Shown in pieces: positions 50,501-61,400 of a DNA stretch of 64,000 nucleotides (within the stretch, counting starts at the first letter, position 1; each line of letters begins with the position of its first letter). The notes under the pieces were generated by a model. It saw only the letters and a program-made list of their open reading frames with translations. It had not been told where the DNA came from and searched no databases. This DNA comes from Roridomyces roridus (Eukaryota > Basidiomycota > Agaricomycetes > Agaricales > Mycenaceae): the NCBI GenBank assembly GCA_029378245.1, contig JARKIF010000009.1, positions 1,178,001-1,242,000 of the forward strand. The letters are read 5' to 3'. The translations under genes and the position numbers were made by a program.

Positions 50501-51673
50501 CTTTGGCAAGTAAAGGTTCGACGAGGGCCTTCCACGGTCCCTGGAAAGGGTTTCCGTCGACATACAGAGTCTGGAGAGCGGGGAGGAGCGCGAGCCAGCT
50601 CGGTAGAGCGTGCATTTTGTTCCGCCGGATACTGATAGTATGCAGTTTATCCAGATCGGCGAGGACATCGGGAAGAGTGGTGATGCCAGTCGAGTCGGCG
50701 ATGATAACGCGCAGGTGAATAAGATCAGCTAGGAAGACAGGGAGGACGCGGAGGGGGTTTGATGCGATATTCAGTTCCTCGAGACAAACGCAGAGGGCGA
50801 GTGTCGGAGGAAGCGCATTCAGAAAATTAGCTGAAATGTCGAGAGCGAGGAGAGAGGTGCATATGTGCGGCACCACGCCAGTGAGGAAGCCGGGGAGCGC
50901 GTTGGGCGAACCAGAGGAGCCGAGGAGAAGATGGGTGGTGCCTATTCAGTATGAGCAGTGTGCGAGAAAAGAGAGCACTGAGACGCACCGGGCTGAACGT
51001 GGAGCTCAGTGAGAGGGATTCCTTCACCCTGCACAATCATGCCCTTTCCCTCCTCTGCAATGAGCGCAGCGGATGTTCGCTCCTCGTCGTCATCATCGCG
51101 ATCATCCTCCTCGCCAAGTAACAAATGGTCGTCGTCCGTCTCCTCCTCACTGTGCAAGAACTCGTCGCGCTCGTCGAGAGCGTTCTGCCAACCCATGTCG
51201 TAGCTTTTCTTCTGCTGAAGACGCGGGGACACGTGCTGCTGGTCACTGGTCGCGACTGAAGAAGACCGGGAACGAGCGCTGCTGCTGGAATACGACTCGG
51301 ACCATCGAGACGGGGGTTGTTGGTCAAGGGGCATGCGAGCGTCAGACTGCATGAGTTGAATGACCGAGTCTGATGTGATGCCGACGCCTACGCCCTGCTC
51401 CTGATCGTCGGACGCGACCCGGATGTGCGAGTACTCGACAGACTGGGTGCTGCTTGCCGCAGAAGTGAAAGCCGCAGAGGAGCGGGTCGACGTGGAAGAG
51501 GCAGTCGAGAGGGCTGGGGGAGTAGAGGACAGCTTGGAATAGTCCTGAGGGAGTTTTGGAGGGCGGGCGAAGGGGGGAGGGTCTCTGAGACCGTAGCCAG
51601 CGATGTTCTTGCCCGAGTCAGCGGTGAGCGGCGAATTGAGGACGACGTGCTGGCTCATCGCCGTTGGGCTCAT
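47509..51673 (-). CDS. LRR-RhoGEF (leucine-rich repeats, DH and PH domains)
   Basis: Activator of a Rho-family GTPase. The N-terminal third is Ser-rich, then about five leucine-rich repeats (ICTSLLALDISANFLNALPP, CLEELNIASNPLRVLPVFLA, KLHTISIRRNKMHALPSWLA). A disordered stretch follows, then the DH domain (REIVRTERTYVKGLAELVDI, ALFSFHKESFLPALE, LNLEGYLLLPVQRIPRYRLL) and a PH domain (RRLIMDGQLLLTRVVRK, VGILCNDLLVLCRD, ALRLVDNKAILYFDAPSPSD). The last intron leads to NWYRAINLHIPKT with the stop at 47509. About eight introns. I chose the ATG at 51673 (MSPTAMSQHVVLNSPLTADS); an upstream exon could extend it (see findings). Likely at the cell cortex, inferred from the domains. Confidence 0.87.
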
Positions 51674-51881
51674 CGACGGGTCTGGAAACAGAGTCAGGAG
51701 AGCCAGGGTAACAAACCACAATATAGTATCTTCACCAAGTTCTTCGTCGAGCGAAATCCAGGAACGCCTGTCCTCGGCGGGATGGTCGTGTATGCCAATG
51801 CGTTCCATCAACTGTCTGCTCCCAAAATCATTCTGGTTGACTACGTCCGTTTTCTCCGTTCGTTCTAAGTACTTGCGCCAT

Positions 51882-53015
51882 TCAGAAATCATATGCGTCT
51901 CCTTCAAACCGTGCTACACGCTTTTCAGCCTTCTTCTTGGTCACCGTTGCTTCCGTCCGTCGCTCTCCCACCCCGCCCTCCACCCCCAGATGCATCGTCT
52001 CAAACACGACACGTTTCCTCGTGCATTTCAAGCTAATGTTGTTCTCGCCCGACGCACCGCGAATCACCGAGAAGCGATCACTGGCTGGCACGAGACTATG
52101 CGGCGACGGAAGGTTATGCAGTCGCACCAGGGCGTGCGCGCTGGGAAAGGCAGCAGCAAGTGCAGGGTTGGCTATAGGTCGATCAGCCGCGTAGATAGGT
52201 ACCAGAACCAGTTCATTTCACCAGAGAACGCCGAGAGTGTCATGGACCCGTCCGCGACCCAGCCCACGCGTTGGTGCCAGCCAGGCCCATTCCCGTAACT
52301 ATCCCCAGAAACAGTGGCCACCAAGCTGGTGCTCGCACATGCCTGGGGATACTGCCGCAGCAATGCACGTAGGCGGTGCAAGAAACGTAAGATATCCTGC
52401 AACAACGCGTCAAGGCCGGAGGGGTGATTGTACGACGCGTACCTGTGGACCGAGATCGCCCCACTGCGGTCCCCCGAGACTGGGAATGCATATACGAACT
52501 GGAACAGTGTTGGTTGCGAGGACGTCTTTTAGTCGGCTGAGCACACGAGCAGGTGCCTCTGCATCGACGAGAACGAGTTGATGCTTGGCTAGGGCATCGG
52601 ACACGACGGCAGGCGGAATGCGAACAGTCAAGTCAAAGGTTCTGGACGAGGACGAGGACGCGACGGTCGTTTCAAACTGCTTCATCGACTCGTATCGCCA
52701 TGCAATCTTGAGTTTGTCGGCCTCGTCGGCTTCTTCCACCGTGGTTGCATTCGGCGGGGTCCACATACACTCGTTGACCCACTCGGCTGTGCTGCCCACC
52801 ACATATATCTTTTCCCCCGTCGCGAGTCCCTGTGCAACAAAATACTTTTGCAGTAAAACACCGTACTCCGAGTGTAGATCAGGAGCGGTATACACAACAG
52901 AACATGACGGAGGTATCCCGCCACCGAGGAGATCGTCGAGCGAAGAAAGGCCCGTGGAGAATGGGGCAGCCTGTGTGGAGGAGGAAGCAGGTTTAGATTT
53001 GCGCGTAAAGGACAT
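51882..53015 (-). CDS. ELP4: Elongator complex protein 4
   Basis: RecA-like subunit of the Elp456 ring of Elongator, which modifies wobble uridines of tRNA. Starts MSFTRKSKPASSSTQAAPFS and has FSTGLSSLDDLLGGGIPPS (degenerate Walker-A region, as usual in Elp4), WVNECMWTPP, LKIAWRYESMKQFETTV and HQLVLVDAEAPARVLSRLKD. Later exons read LVATVSGDSY, VADGSMTLSAFSGEMN, then VRLHNLPSPHSLVPASDRF, ISLKCTRKRVVFETMHLGVE and GGVGERRTEATVTKKKAEK, ending at 51882. Length is about 350 residues. The start codon is only 24 bp from that of the LRR gene on the other strand. Confidence 0.9.
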
Positions 53016-53039
53016 GATGATGATTTGATTCCGACCACC
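53016..53039. promoter_or_regulatory. Divergent promoter space, ELP4 / LRR gene
   Basis: 24 bp between divergent start codons. The spacer contains a TGATGAT repeat and GATTTGATT but no TATA box. Confidence 0.6.
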
Positions 53040-54715
53040 ATGTCGCGCCCACGGAAAAAGGCACGTCTCGAGTTTGGGGCACCCACAGCAGACGATTCGC
53101 CGTCTACTTCCAGCAGAGACTCGTCTTCTGCACTGAGCGCGCGTAGGCGGCGGTACAGCACAGTGCCGTCCTTGGTCTCCCTCTGCTCTCGCGTCTTCGC
53201 CGACCACTATGTACGACTCAGAAATAAGGAGAGCCTCTGGAAACGTATCTCAATCCACCTTCAATCCATGCCGGAGCCCCTCCTGCCCAAACTACTCGCA
53301 GAGCTCACCCGCACATGCCCAACATATCTAACGCATGAATTTATCGTAACCTATTTTTTCCGGGGAGACACGATAGTCCTTACAAGCGACCTTCCGGGTG
53401 TAAAACCGCACACAATACGCGCCCTGGACCGATTCTCTGGCTTGCGCGATGTCGAGATGTCTGGTTTCGACAAAATCCCAGATACTGCTTTCGCGGCTGT
53501 TCTTCCTCGCTTCACCGTGTTGAAGCGTCTCGTCCTGCGGTGTGCCGCAACACCGCTGTCTTCTGCGCTTGGCTGAATCATTCCCAGCGGTTGCTCTCTT
53601 GTCGGCCAAAAGACCCTCGCCGCTATTGCACGTTCGTGCGAGCAGCTCGAGGTGCTGAACCTAAATTACACTGCAACAACACCTCAGGCTCTCCAGCCTG
53701 TCCTCCTCGCATGCCAGAAACTCGAAGTTCTCAAACTGGCGGGCCTTCAGAATTGGGTACGCTCTGAACCTGCTTTTCAACATTAAATAACCTTCTCTAG
53801 ACCGACGCGGCGTTTGCAAAGCTTCTCACTCGCGATCTATCACTCCCCCATCTGCGAAATCTCAAATTCAGTCGCCTCGCCATTTCCGAGGCCTCTTTAA
53901 ATCTCTTTCTTCCCCTATGCCCTGAGCTGCGTCGCCTCGACATCTCATTCACTGGTATTCGCCACCCGCTCCTTGGCGCATACCCAGCTCCGCCACTCGA
54001 GAAACTGTCCCTCACTTCCACGAGTACTTCCAACGCGGATCTGCTCACTCTTCTGCCGCGCCTCCCAACCCTCGGCACCCTCGCAATCGGTGCGCTCGGT
54101 GCGAGCGCTCGCTCCATCGCCGCCATCGATTCCTCCATGACGTTGAACGATACTGCGCTTCTCAAAATTCTTCCGGCGCTCCAGGCGTTTGATTCACTCA
54201 ACAGCCTCAGCCTCGTCGGAAATATAAAGCTAGGCTCTGCTCTTGCCCCGTTCATCGCCACAGTGGGACGTTCCTGCAAGGTTTATACTTTTTTTACTCG
54301 TAATTCTTGAAACCCATGTTGATTGTAATTAGTGGTTGAATCTATCCGGTCTCCCGGCCCTGCGCTCTCCTCATCTCGCGGGTCTCGTCTCCGTGGACGG
54401 TGCGCCCCCCGCGCGTCTCGAAACGCTCCTCCTCAACAATACTGGTATCGACGACGACGCGGCCCCGTTCCTCGCTGCCTGCCCTGCACTTGCGTGGCTG
54501 GAGGTGGGCGACACCAAGATGACGAGCGAGGGCTTGTTCTTGGTCCTGGACGGGTGCCCCCAACTTGCTACTCTGGGCCTCAAAAGTTGCCGTGGTGTCC
54601 GCGTCGGTGATCGCCGTAGATTTTTCGAGGTCAGCTTTGAATCTCTTCTCTCTTGCAACTGAAACTCAACTCATATCCGACGCAGGCGTGGGAGGAGGAT
54701 CGTGCGGGTGGGTGA
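53040..54715 (+). CDS. Leucine-rich-repeat (RNI-like) protein
   Basis: N-terminal basic segment MSRPRKKARLEFGA, a helical part that could be a degenerate F-box (VPSLVSLCSRVFADHYVRLR), then irregular leucine-rich repeats: LDRFSGLRDVEMSGFDKIPD, CEQLEVLNLNYTATTPQAL, CQKLEVLKLAGLQNWTDAAF, CPELRRLDISFTGIRHPLL, LQAFDSLNSLSLVGNIKLG, LETLLLNNTGIDDDAAPFLA and CPQLATLGLKSCRGVRVGDR. The last exon, after an intron ending near 54694, is AWEEDRAGG. Four introns. Such repeats occur in Rad7/F-box LRR adaptors of ubiquitin ligases; the partner and role are unknown. Confidence 0.8.
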
Positions 54716-54844
54716 ATGACCATGCGTTTCGGACTTGCGGGCAATCTTTCATCTGCCAAGGAGTTGTAATATCACAGAGCGTGTACAATAGGAATTATTA
54801 GTCGTTACAGGAACCCGAATCTAAATAACATCCGGTCAAATAAT

Positions 54845-56633
54845 TCAATACACGAATCGCCAGAGGTTGTCCATCCATCGGAAGAGTGGTGGAGGAACAA
54901 AGGCAGTAGTCTTGGAGCGTGGGAGTATGGGTTCCATCCTGGGACATGGAGGCGGCAAGGTATCACAAACGTCCATCGGCGTATCCGTGCAAGACGTCCG
55001 CATCTTTGGTCGCCCGCGAGATGTCGAGTCGTCGTCTAGATCACTCGCACGCTTTCGTTTTGCGGGAGAAGGGTGCAGTGATTTAGTAGTAGCATCGGGA
55101 GGAGTCTGCGGTGCATCCGTTCGCGGCCGCTTGGGAGAAGTTTGCGCGACTTGTTCACCATCGCCTTTACGTTTCAGTGACCCGGTCGTCCCTGGCCGCA
55201 CCATCATCCCACCGAATCCCATGCCCACGGCTGGTGCCGCGCCCGCTCTCCGAGGAATCGCAGCAGGTGGCTTGAACTCCGGTGACTGCTTTCGCCGTCG
55301 GGGAACATCATTGTCCTCGCGTGCTTGTTCCTCCGACTCCAGCGTCTCGACGATAGAGATGAACTCGTCGACCGAACGCTCCAGCGCCTCTGCACTTTGT
55401 CCGGGCATAACGAAGCGAGCAGGTTCCACGGGAGCCCCGACCCATTCCAGATTCCACTCTCTCGAGTCTATTGGTGGATCAAGGATATCCTCCTCGAGCG
55501 GCTCTTCCTTTGTCCCATTCTCCCGATTTCGCTTCTCCAAGCGCGCTGCACGCATCAGCTTCTGGTCTTCCCAAGCCCGCGCACCTTCATAGTCCAACTT
55601 GAACCGAACTTTGCGCATTTCCATACGCAACTCGTCCGGTGTCGCTGCAGCCAGATGAACGGCTTCGTTGGGTACAAGTGCACGGCTTGCTTGAAAGTCG
55701 ATTATCGTGACGCGGGCGTCGCCGCCAATGAGCATGTGGCGCAATTCGATGTCGCCGTGATATACACCGCAAGCATGCAGCTTTTCGAACGCTTGCACAC
55801 AACGCTTCTTGAGAACGTGGGGCATATCTGCCGATGCTTCAATCCAGAAAGAGTGGTGCGGAGGCTCCATTGCCACCGAAACCGCACCAGCGGACGAGTA
55901 GACGTTGATAATGGCCGGTACTATCCGCCCTTGCAAGGATTTGAGCTGCACTTTGTAAAGTGCGAGCTGGAAGATATGTTGGCAAAAGTAGAAAAAGCGT
56001 GTAATTCACGAACCTCGGAGAAGAAACCGTGCCATTTTTCTTTAGTAGCCCAACTGTAAACGAGGTCAGATGAAAAACGCGTTCACCGGATCTATACGCA
56101 CACTTTGGACACATATTGAACTGAACGATCACCAATCATGCCCGTCTTCAAGAAAGCTGAACACATTACGCCAGCTGGATGAAAACTAAGTTACATAGAA
56201 GAGGGAAATGAACCATGCACTCACAGGACAACAGAATGCCCGGCTGAGATTGTCTAAAGGAAAGACCAGCGGCCCATGCCCATTTCCCGTGGGGAACATA
56301 GATTGCTTTCTGCAGCACGCCACCACTGAGTTTATCGGGAAGAGGTTTGGCCGCTTTCCGACTCTGTGGCGAATGCTTCGGCCGCGTCCAGTTCACAGGA
56401 AAGGCAGGCGATACGGGTGTATTTTCACAAGGAAGAAGGCGTTCAACAGGCGGAGCAGGTCGATAGCGTTGGCACAGTGCTCTGAAGAACCCAGATGTGC
56501 GGTCAGCGCGGGATGGAAGACGAATCAGGGCATCCGAGGGTAGTTCGACTCGAATCGGACATGGTTCTCCGACAGCATACAAGGGGCGGTCTCTGCTGTG
56601 GTGAACATTGAAGGGGAGCGAGAGGACAGGCAT
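54845..56633 (-). CDS. Degenerate protein-kinase-like protein, one frame break
   Basis: Kinase fold without a normal active site. The N-terminal part (VLSLPFNVHHSRDRPLYAVG) precedes the domain. Exons then read SFLKTGMIGDRSVQYVSK, VWATKEKWHGFFSE, LALYKVQLKSLQGRIVPAII and PPHHSFWIEASADMPH. The catalytic loop is CGVYHGDIELRHMLI (HGD for HRD, His where Asn is usual) and the metal loop is IIDFQASRAL (DFQ for DFG). A charged C-terminal tail holds SPKRPRTDAP and PSPAKRKRASD, likely nuclear signals. Frame is lost near 55955-55962, where one T seems missing. Related HGD kinase-like proteins are common in basidiomycetes; function unknown. Start 56633 is the best ATG. Confidence 0.72.
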
Positions 56634-56828
56634 TGGAGAGGAATTACAAGGCCCATGGCTTTTATAACCATGAGGGTCCAAGCGCCTTGTACTCGATCGA
56701 GGACAAGGATGGCAGAAGTCACGTGGAAAATTACAGGTTCTGGTACATACGGAATACAAATCGAATCTCTAGCGATATATCTGAGGTTGTACAGTACTAA
56801 TAATGTAGGCGTGTAGGATAATTATGGT

Positions 56829-57985
56829 TCACGCAGGGGATTCTCTCAAGTTCCAGCCGCCCGGCATGCTCATCTGCCTGGAGAAAACTCGGGATGGCGT
56901 AACGCTTTGAGGAGGAGCGGGCCACATGGAAAGCGGCGGAATCGTGCTCGTGTCGGTACACGTCGGGGACGTCGGCGCGAGGTGAGGATACGGCTCTGCG
57001 TGGTCGTCTTCTGTCATAAGCAAGGAATGGATCTCTGATTCATCCTGGATGCTCGACCCTTCCAGCCAGCTTCCCCTCTCCTCGTACTCTTCGAGCGTCA
57101 TCAAGTTGGGAGCGGAGCGCTCGATGTTGGCCTCGCAATCTCTGAGCCACTCGGCGAGCGTGGTCGTGTGGGTACTGGACCCGCAGGACTGCACCGGAGA
57201 TGGCAATGGCGGCACTGGTGGAGGAACGACTGGGTCGTCGGCCAGCTGGGGGGTTTTGGCTTTGGATGCCTTGTTGCATCCGAGGGCATTCTTTACATGC
57301 CTAACACCCTCCTTGACAGTGCGCCGGAGATTCTTGAAGCTTTTCGAGAGACGGAGGAATTTGCCCGCCGGGAGAGGTGAGTCGGGCTCTGGGGCGCGAG
57401 CACCACTGCGAGAATAGGGACGGGAATATGCAGAGACCTGCGATGCGGGCGTCAACGGCCGGAGAAACGCGCGTCGGTGCTCTGGCGTCAACGGCGCGTA
57501 AGGGCTATTCGGGTTGAAAAAAATGTCCAATTTTTTGGGCGTGCGACGAGCAGGTCGAGATGGGGGCGATTCGGGAGGAGCAGCGACAGGCTCGGGGTCC
57601 GAAGACTGGAGTACTGTGTCGAGGAAAGAGGATAGACGCAGCGGCGACGTGGCGAGGAGTGGGGGCAGAGGCTCAAATGGTGTGGAGGGCCTCGAAACGG
57701 TTATGAGAGTATACGACTGGTCTATTGTCGCGTCGAAACGCTGCTCTTTCGCGGGTTTACTAGTAGCTGATCTTGGGAGGACATGCTAATTCCGATGAAT
57801 AGCGTGGACGCCTGGCGATCAAACATACATACCTGGGCGTTGAGTTTGTCTGCGAGAGGTAACCGGTCTTTGGGTACCATGATATAGCCATCAAGACCGG
57901 CGGACAAGGAGTGGGGCGAGCTGGGCGGACAGTGTAAAACGTGGATCGTTTCGAGGCCAGCTCTGTGTAATTCGTGAAGGGACAT
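56829..57985 (-). CDS. Unknown basidiomycete protein
   Basis: Not recognised. Starts MSLHELHRAGLETIHVLHCP and continues DGYIMVPKDRLPLADKLNAQ; an intron (about 57786-57832) joins this to HVLPRSATSKPAKEQRFDA. The central motif PKKLDIFFNPNSPYAPLTPE HRRAF is striking, followed by a basic segment SKSFKNLRRTVKEGVRHVKN that could form an amphipathic helix or bind membranes. The C-terminal part has TLAEWLRDCEANIERSAPNL and LMTLEEYEERGSWLEGS, then Pro/Ser-rich sequence. About 370 residues, two exons. Function cannot be inferred. Confidence 0.75.
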
Positions 57986-58418
57986 GATCTGAGAGAGAGT
58001 AATGAGCGTCTGGGATGGAATGAAAAGACAAGAGAGTATGCACAGAGCCGGCGGCTGCGAAGACAAAAGCAAAGCCGTTCCCTACTTGGGAAGAAAGCCG
58101 CTTGCACGTGGAATCAGTGATCAGTGAGCGGTACCGGAGGGCAACGGTCCGCCTTGCCGTCCGTGCCTTAGACCTCGCTGTTCATTAAACCGATTCTTCT
58201 CCGTACCTGACATTCTGCTGTTCATTGTCCAAGGACATCTGGGCACCAAATCCCCGAAATCAGTCACACTCGTGTGCTTATGGTTTCTTGAAGCCGAAAT
58301 TAGCCCACTCGGTCTGCACGAGACGCCTGCGCGTAACTGCAATCCACCACTCGCGTATTATTCGGCCTTATACAATGTATAAAATCTGTGCTCTGGCCTG
58401 GGGGTGAACTGAGTCAAG
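57986..58418. other. Divergent intergenic region upstream of the GH74 gene
   Basis: 433 bp between divergent start codons. It holds the TATA box of the GH74 gene. No other gene or clear regulator site was recognised. Confidence 0.5.
58378..58384 (+). promoter_or_regulatory. TATA box of the GH74 gene
   Basis: TATAAAA lies 41 bp before the ATG at 58419, so the 5' UTR would be very short. Confidence 0.55.
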
Positions 58419-61400
58419 ATGCCCATCTCGGCGTACCGTAAACTCTCGCTTTTTGCGGCTGTTCTAGCTGCTCCGTTGGTCAACGCAGTCGGTGAGCGCG
58501 TCTGCCACATACTGGGGCTATGTTGAGCATGTCTGTAGCCTCCCAGACTTATACTTGGAAGAATGTAAAAATCGGCGGCGGTGGAGGGTCAGTTCAACTA
58601 CTTGTCGTGCACTAATCCAGCTCAAATCCTCTGAAGATTTGTTCCTGGTACAAATTTCCCGGGTTTCTCTCAGCATTTTTAACTTGGCACAGGCATCGTT
58701 TTCAACCCCTCGCAAAAGGTATGTCTTGTACTGTCACTGTAGTTGCTATGTTGACATCTCACGAAAGGGACTGGCATATGCAAGGACGGATATCGGTGGA
58801 GCGTACAAGCTGAATGCCGACGGTCTGCGGTTCCGTTGTCTTTTCACTAGATGCTTATAATCTTCAGACACTTGGACACCCCTCTTGTATGTTCTATCTT
58901 TTCGCTGTTCATTCAAGATCTTAATGTACGCAGGGACTTTGCAAATGGTAAAATGTCTCTCGCCTTGTCTCATTCATACTGACTCGTTGCACGCAGATAC
59001 TACGTGGAACTACTGGGGTGTCGCGGCTCTTGCCACCGATCCAGTAGGTGGCATCGTGTCCATAAGATATCCCATTCATCCATTTCTAGGTTACCCCCAG
59101 CCGTTTGTACCTGGTAAATCTCCTTTTGAGCTTTTCACAACGTGTCCAACGTGCACTACAGGCCTGTGGTGGATACACGAACAGCTTCGAGTACGGTTTC
59201 CCTACCGTTCTCTTTCTGCCATCTGACTTGAATTAGCCCGAACAACGGGAATATCCTGATTTCCACGGATTCGGGCTCTACTTTTACGCCCTCTAAATTG
59301 CCCTTCAAAGTTGGTGGCAATATGCCAGGCCGAGGAATGGTACGTCCACGCACGCCATTCCAATTTCACCTCGTAATTGTATCCGTTAGGGAGAGGTACT
59401 AGTTTGAGTATGTTTTCGCTCGACTCGTTCTGATATAGCTCCACCCAGCGCCTTGCCATTGATCCCAATAGCAATGGCATCCTGTACTTTGGTGCAGGTG
59501 CAGGGAATGGACTCTGGAAATCGACCAACTTTGGACAGACATGGGCCAAGGTCACTTCCTTCCCCAGTGTTGGTGAGTTACGACGCCTGCGCGTCGAAGT
59601 AATCACTTAGTTTTTGCGAAGGAACGTATGCGCCCGATCCTACCGACTCGTCCGGATACAACTCGGAGTTGATATAAGTGTATTTCTTCTTTTTCATGTT
59701 CTTTGACTGACAACCAATCCACTGGGATCGCCTGGGTGACATTCGATAGCACTTCGGGGACATCTGGAACCGCTACTCCTCGCATTTTCGTGGGCGTTGC
59801 CAACCTGGGTGAGCAATGATCCTCGCTCTACTCAGTTTGCATCTCTAATCTCGACAGGTTCCACTAATATTTTCGTTTCTAACGACGCGGGTTCTACTTG
59901 TACGTTTTCTCCGATGTTTGGTAACGATGGCTCACTTTTCTTCACAGGGAGTGCTGTTGCGGGCCAGAACACCACTTATCTGCCGCACAAGGGAGTCCTC
60001 TCCCCCAAGGAGAAGGCGTTGTATGTCTCTTATTCCAACGGCGGTAAGCTTTGTGCCCTCTGCACCACAAGAAAGCTAATTCCTTGGTAGCTGGGCCGTA
60101 CGACGGCACCCTCGGTAGCGTCTTCAAATACAACATCTCGACTAGCGTCTGTATGTCGCGTCTTGCAGATCCAATGAGCCAAAGATAACTCACATTGCCC
60201 AGGGACGGACATTACCCCCGTCACCGGTTCTGACTTGTACTTTGGTTTCGGTGGTGTCGCCGTCGATCTCCAGAAGCCTGGTAGGTCTTCTGCTACCTTC
60301 TCATCACGCTATCTGAATCTGTGAAGGAACTATCATGGTTGCCGCGCTCAATTCATGGTGGCCCGATGGTCAAATCTACCGATCGACAGACAGTGGCGCT
60401 ACCTGGAGTCCCTTCTGGGCATGGGGAAACTACCCTGACATCAACAAATATTACAGCTACTCGGATACGTTGGCCCCGTGGCTCGGCATCGGAACCGTAA
60501 GCTCGGCGGCGATGGAGCCCAATCTGAATTCTCTGACCAAACTTAAACAGGTTGACACCACGCTCGGAGACCTGCAGATTGGCTGGATGATGGAAGGCAA
60601 GTCATGGCCTTGAAACCCAACCTGGAAAGTGCGAATATTTGTTTTAGCTTTGGTCATCGACCCCTTCGACTCGAACCACTGGCTGTACGGCACTGGAGTA
60701 AGTGGTCTCCTCGGGTTAGAAACATGTCAATTCAACCGTTTCAGGCCACAATCCAAGGTGGACACAATCGTGAGTTCTAGAAAAATATTGACACCGGATA
60801 CGACTGCTTATCCTCATTCGACTAGTCCTCAACGCGAGTGCAGGGCCATTATTTTTATCTCCTTGCCGCTAATTGGTTATCAGTGGGATTCTACCCACAA
60901 TGTGTCGCTTTCCTCTTTGGCCGACGGTATCGAGGAAACCTCTGTTCAGGCCTTGATCAAGCCGGGAGCCAACCTCATCTCTGCTGTTGGTGACATCGGA
61001 GGTATGCACCTACCCATTTAGTGGATGGATCAGAGTTGATCACAGAGTAAAAAAGGTTTCTTCCACGCAAGCCTGACGGCCCCGCCCGCTGCCGAGTTCA
61101 TGAACCCCAAATGGTCCACGACGGCCGACCTTGAGCGAGTTTTTTTTCTTGGACAAAGAGACACGAACACGATCTGACAACCTTCCACCAGTTATGCCGG
61201 CAACTCTCCTTTGAACATCGTCCGCATCGGAACGGTGAGCAGATTGATCTGTGAATTAATTTACGTCATTCAAATCGACTTGCAGGGCGATTCGTATGTT
61301 TCTGCTCGATTTCGCTGCTGATCATTGAACCGTGTTTTCAGGACGCAAGGCCTCCAGGTCGCACTTTCCTCTGATGGTTGTTGATTTTTTGGAATATTTT

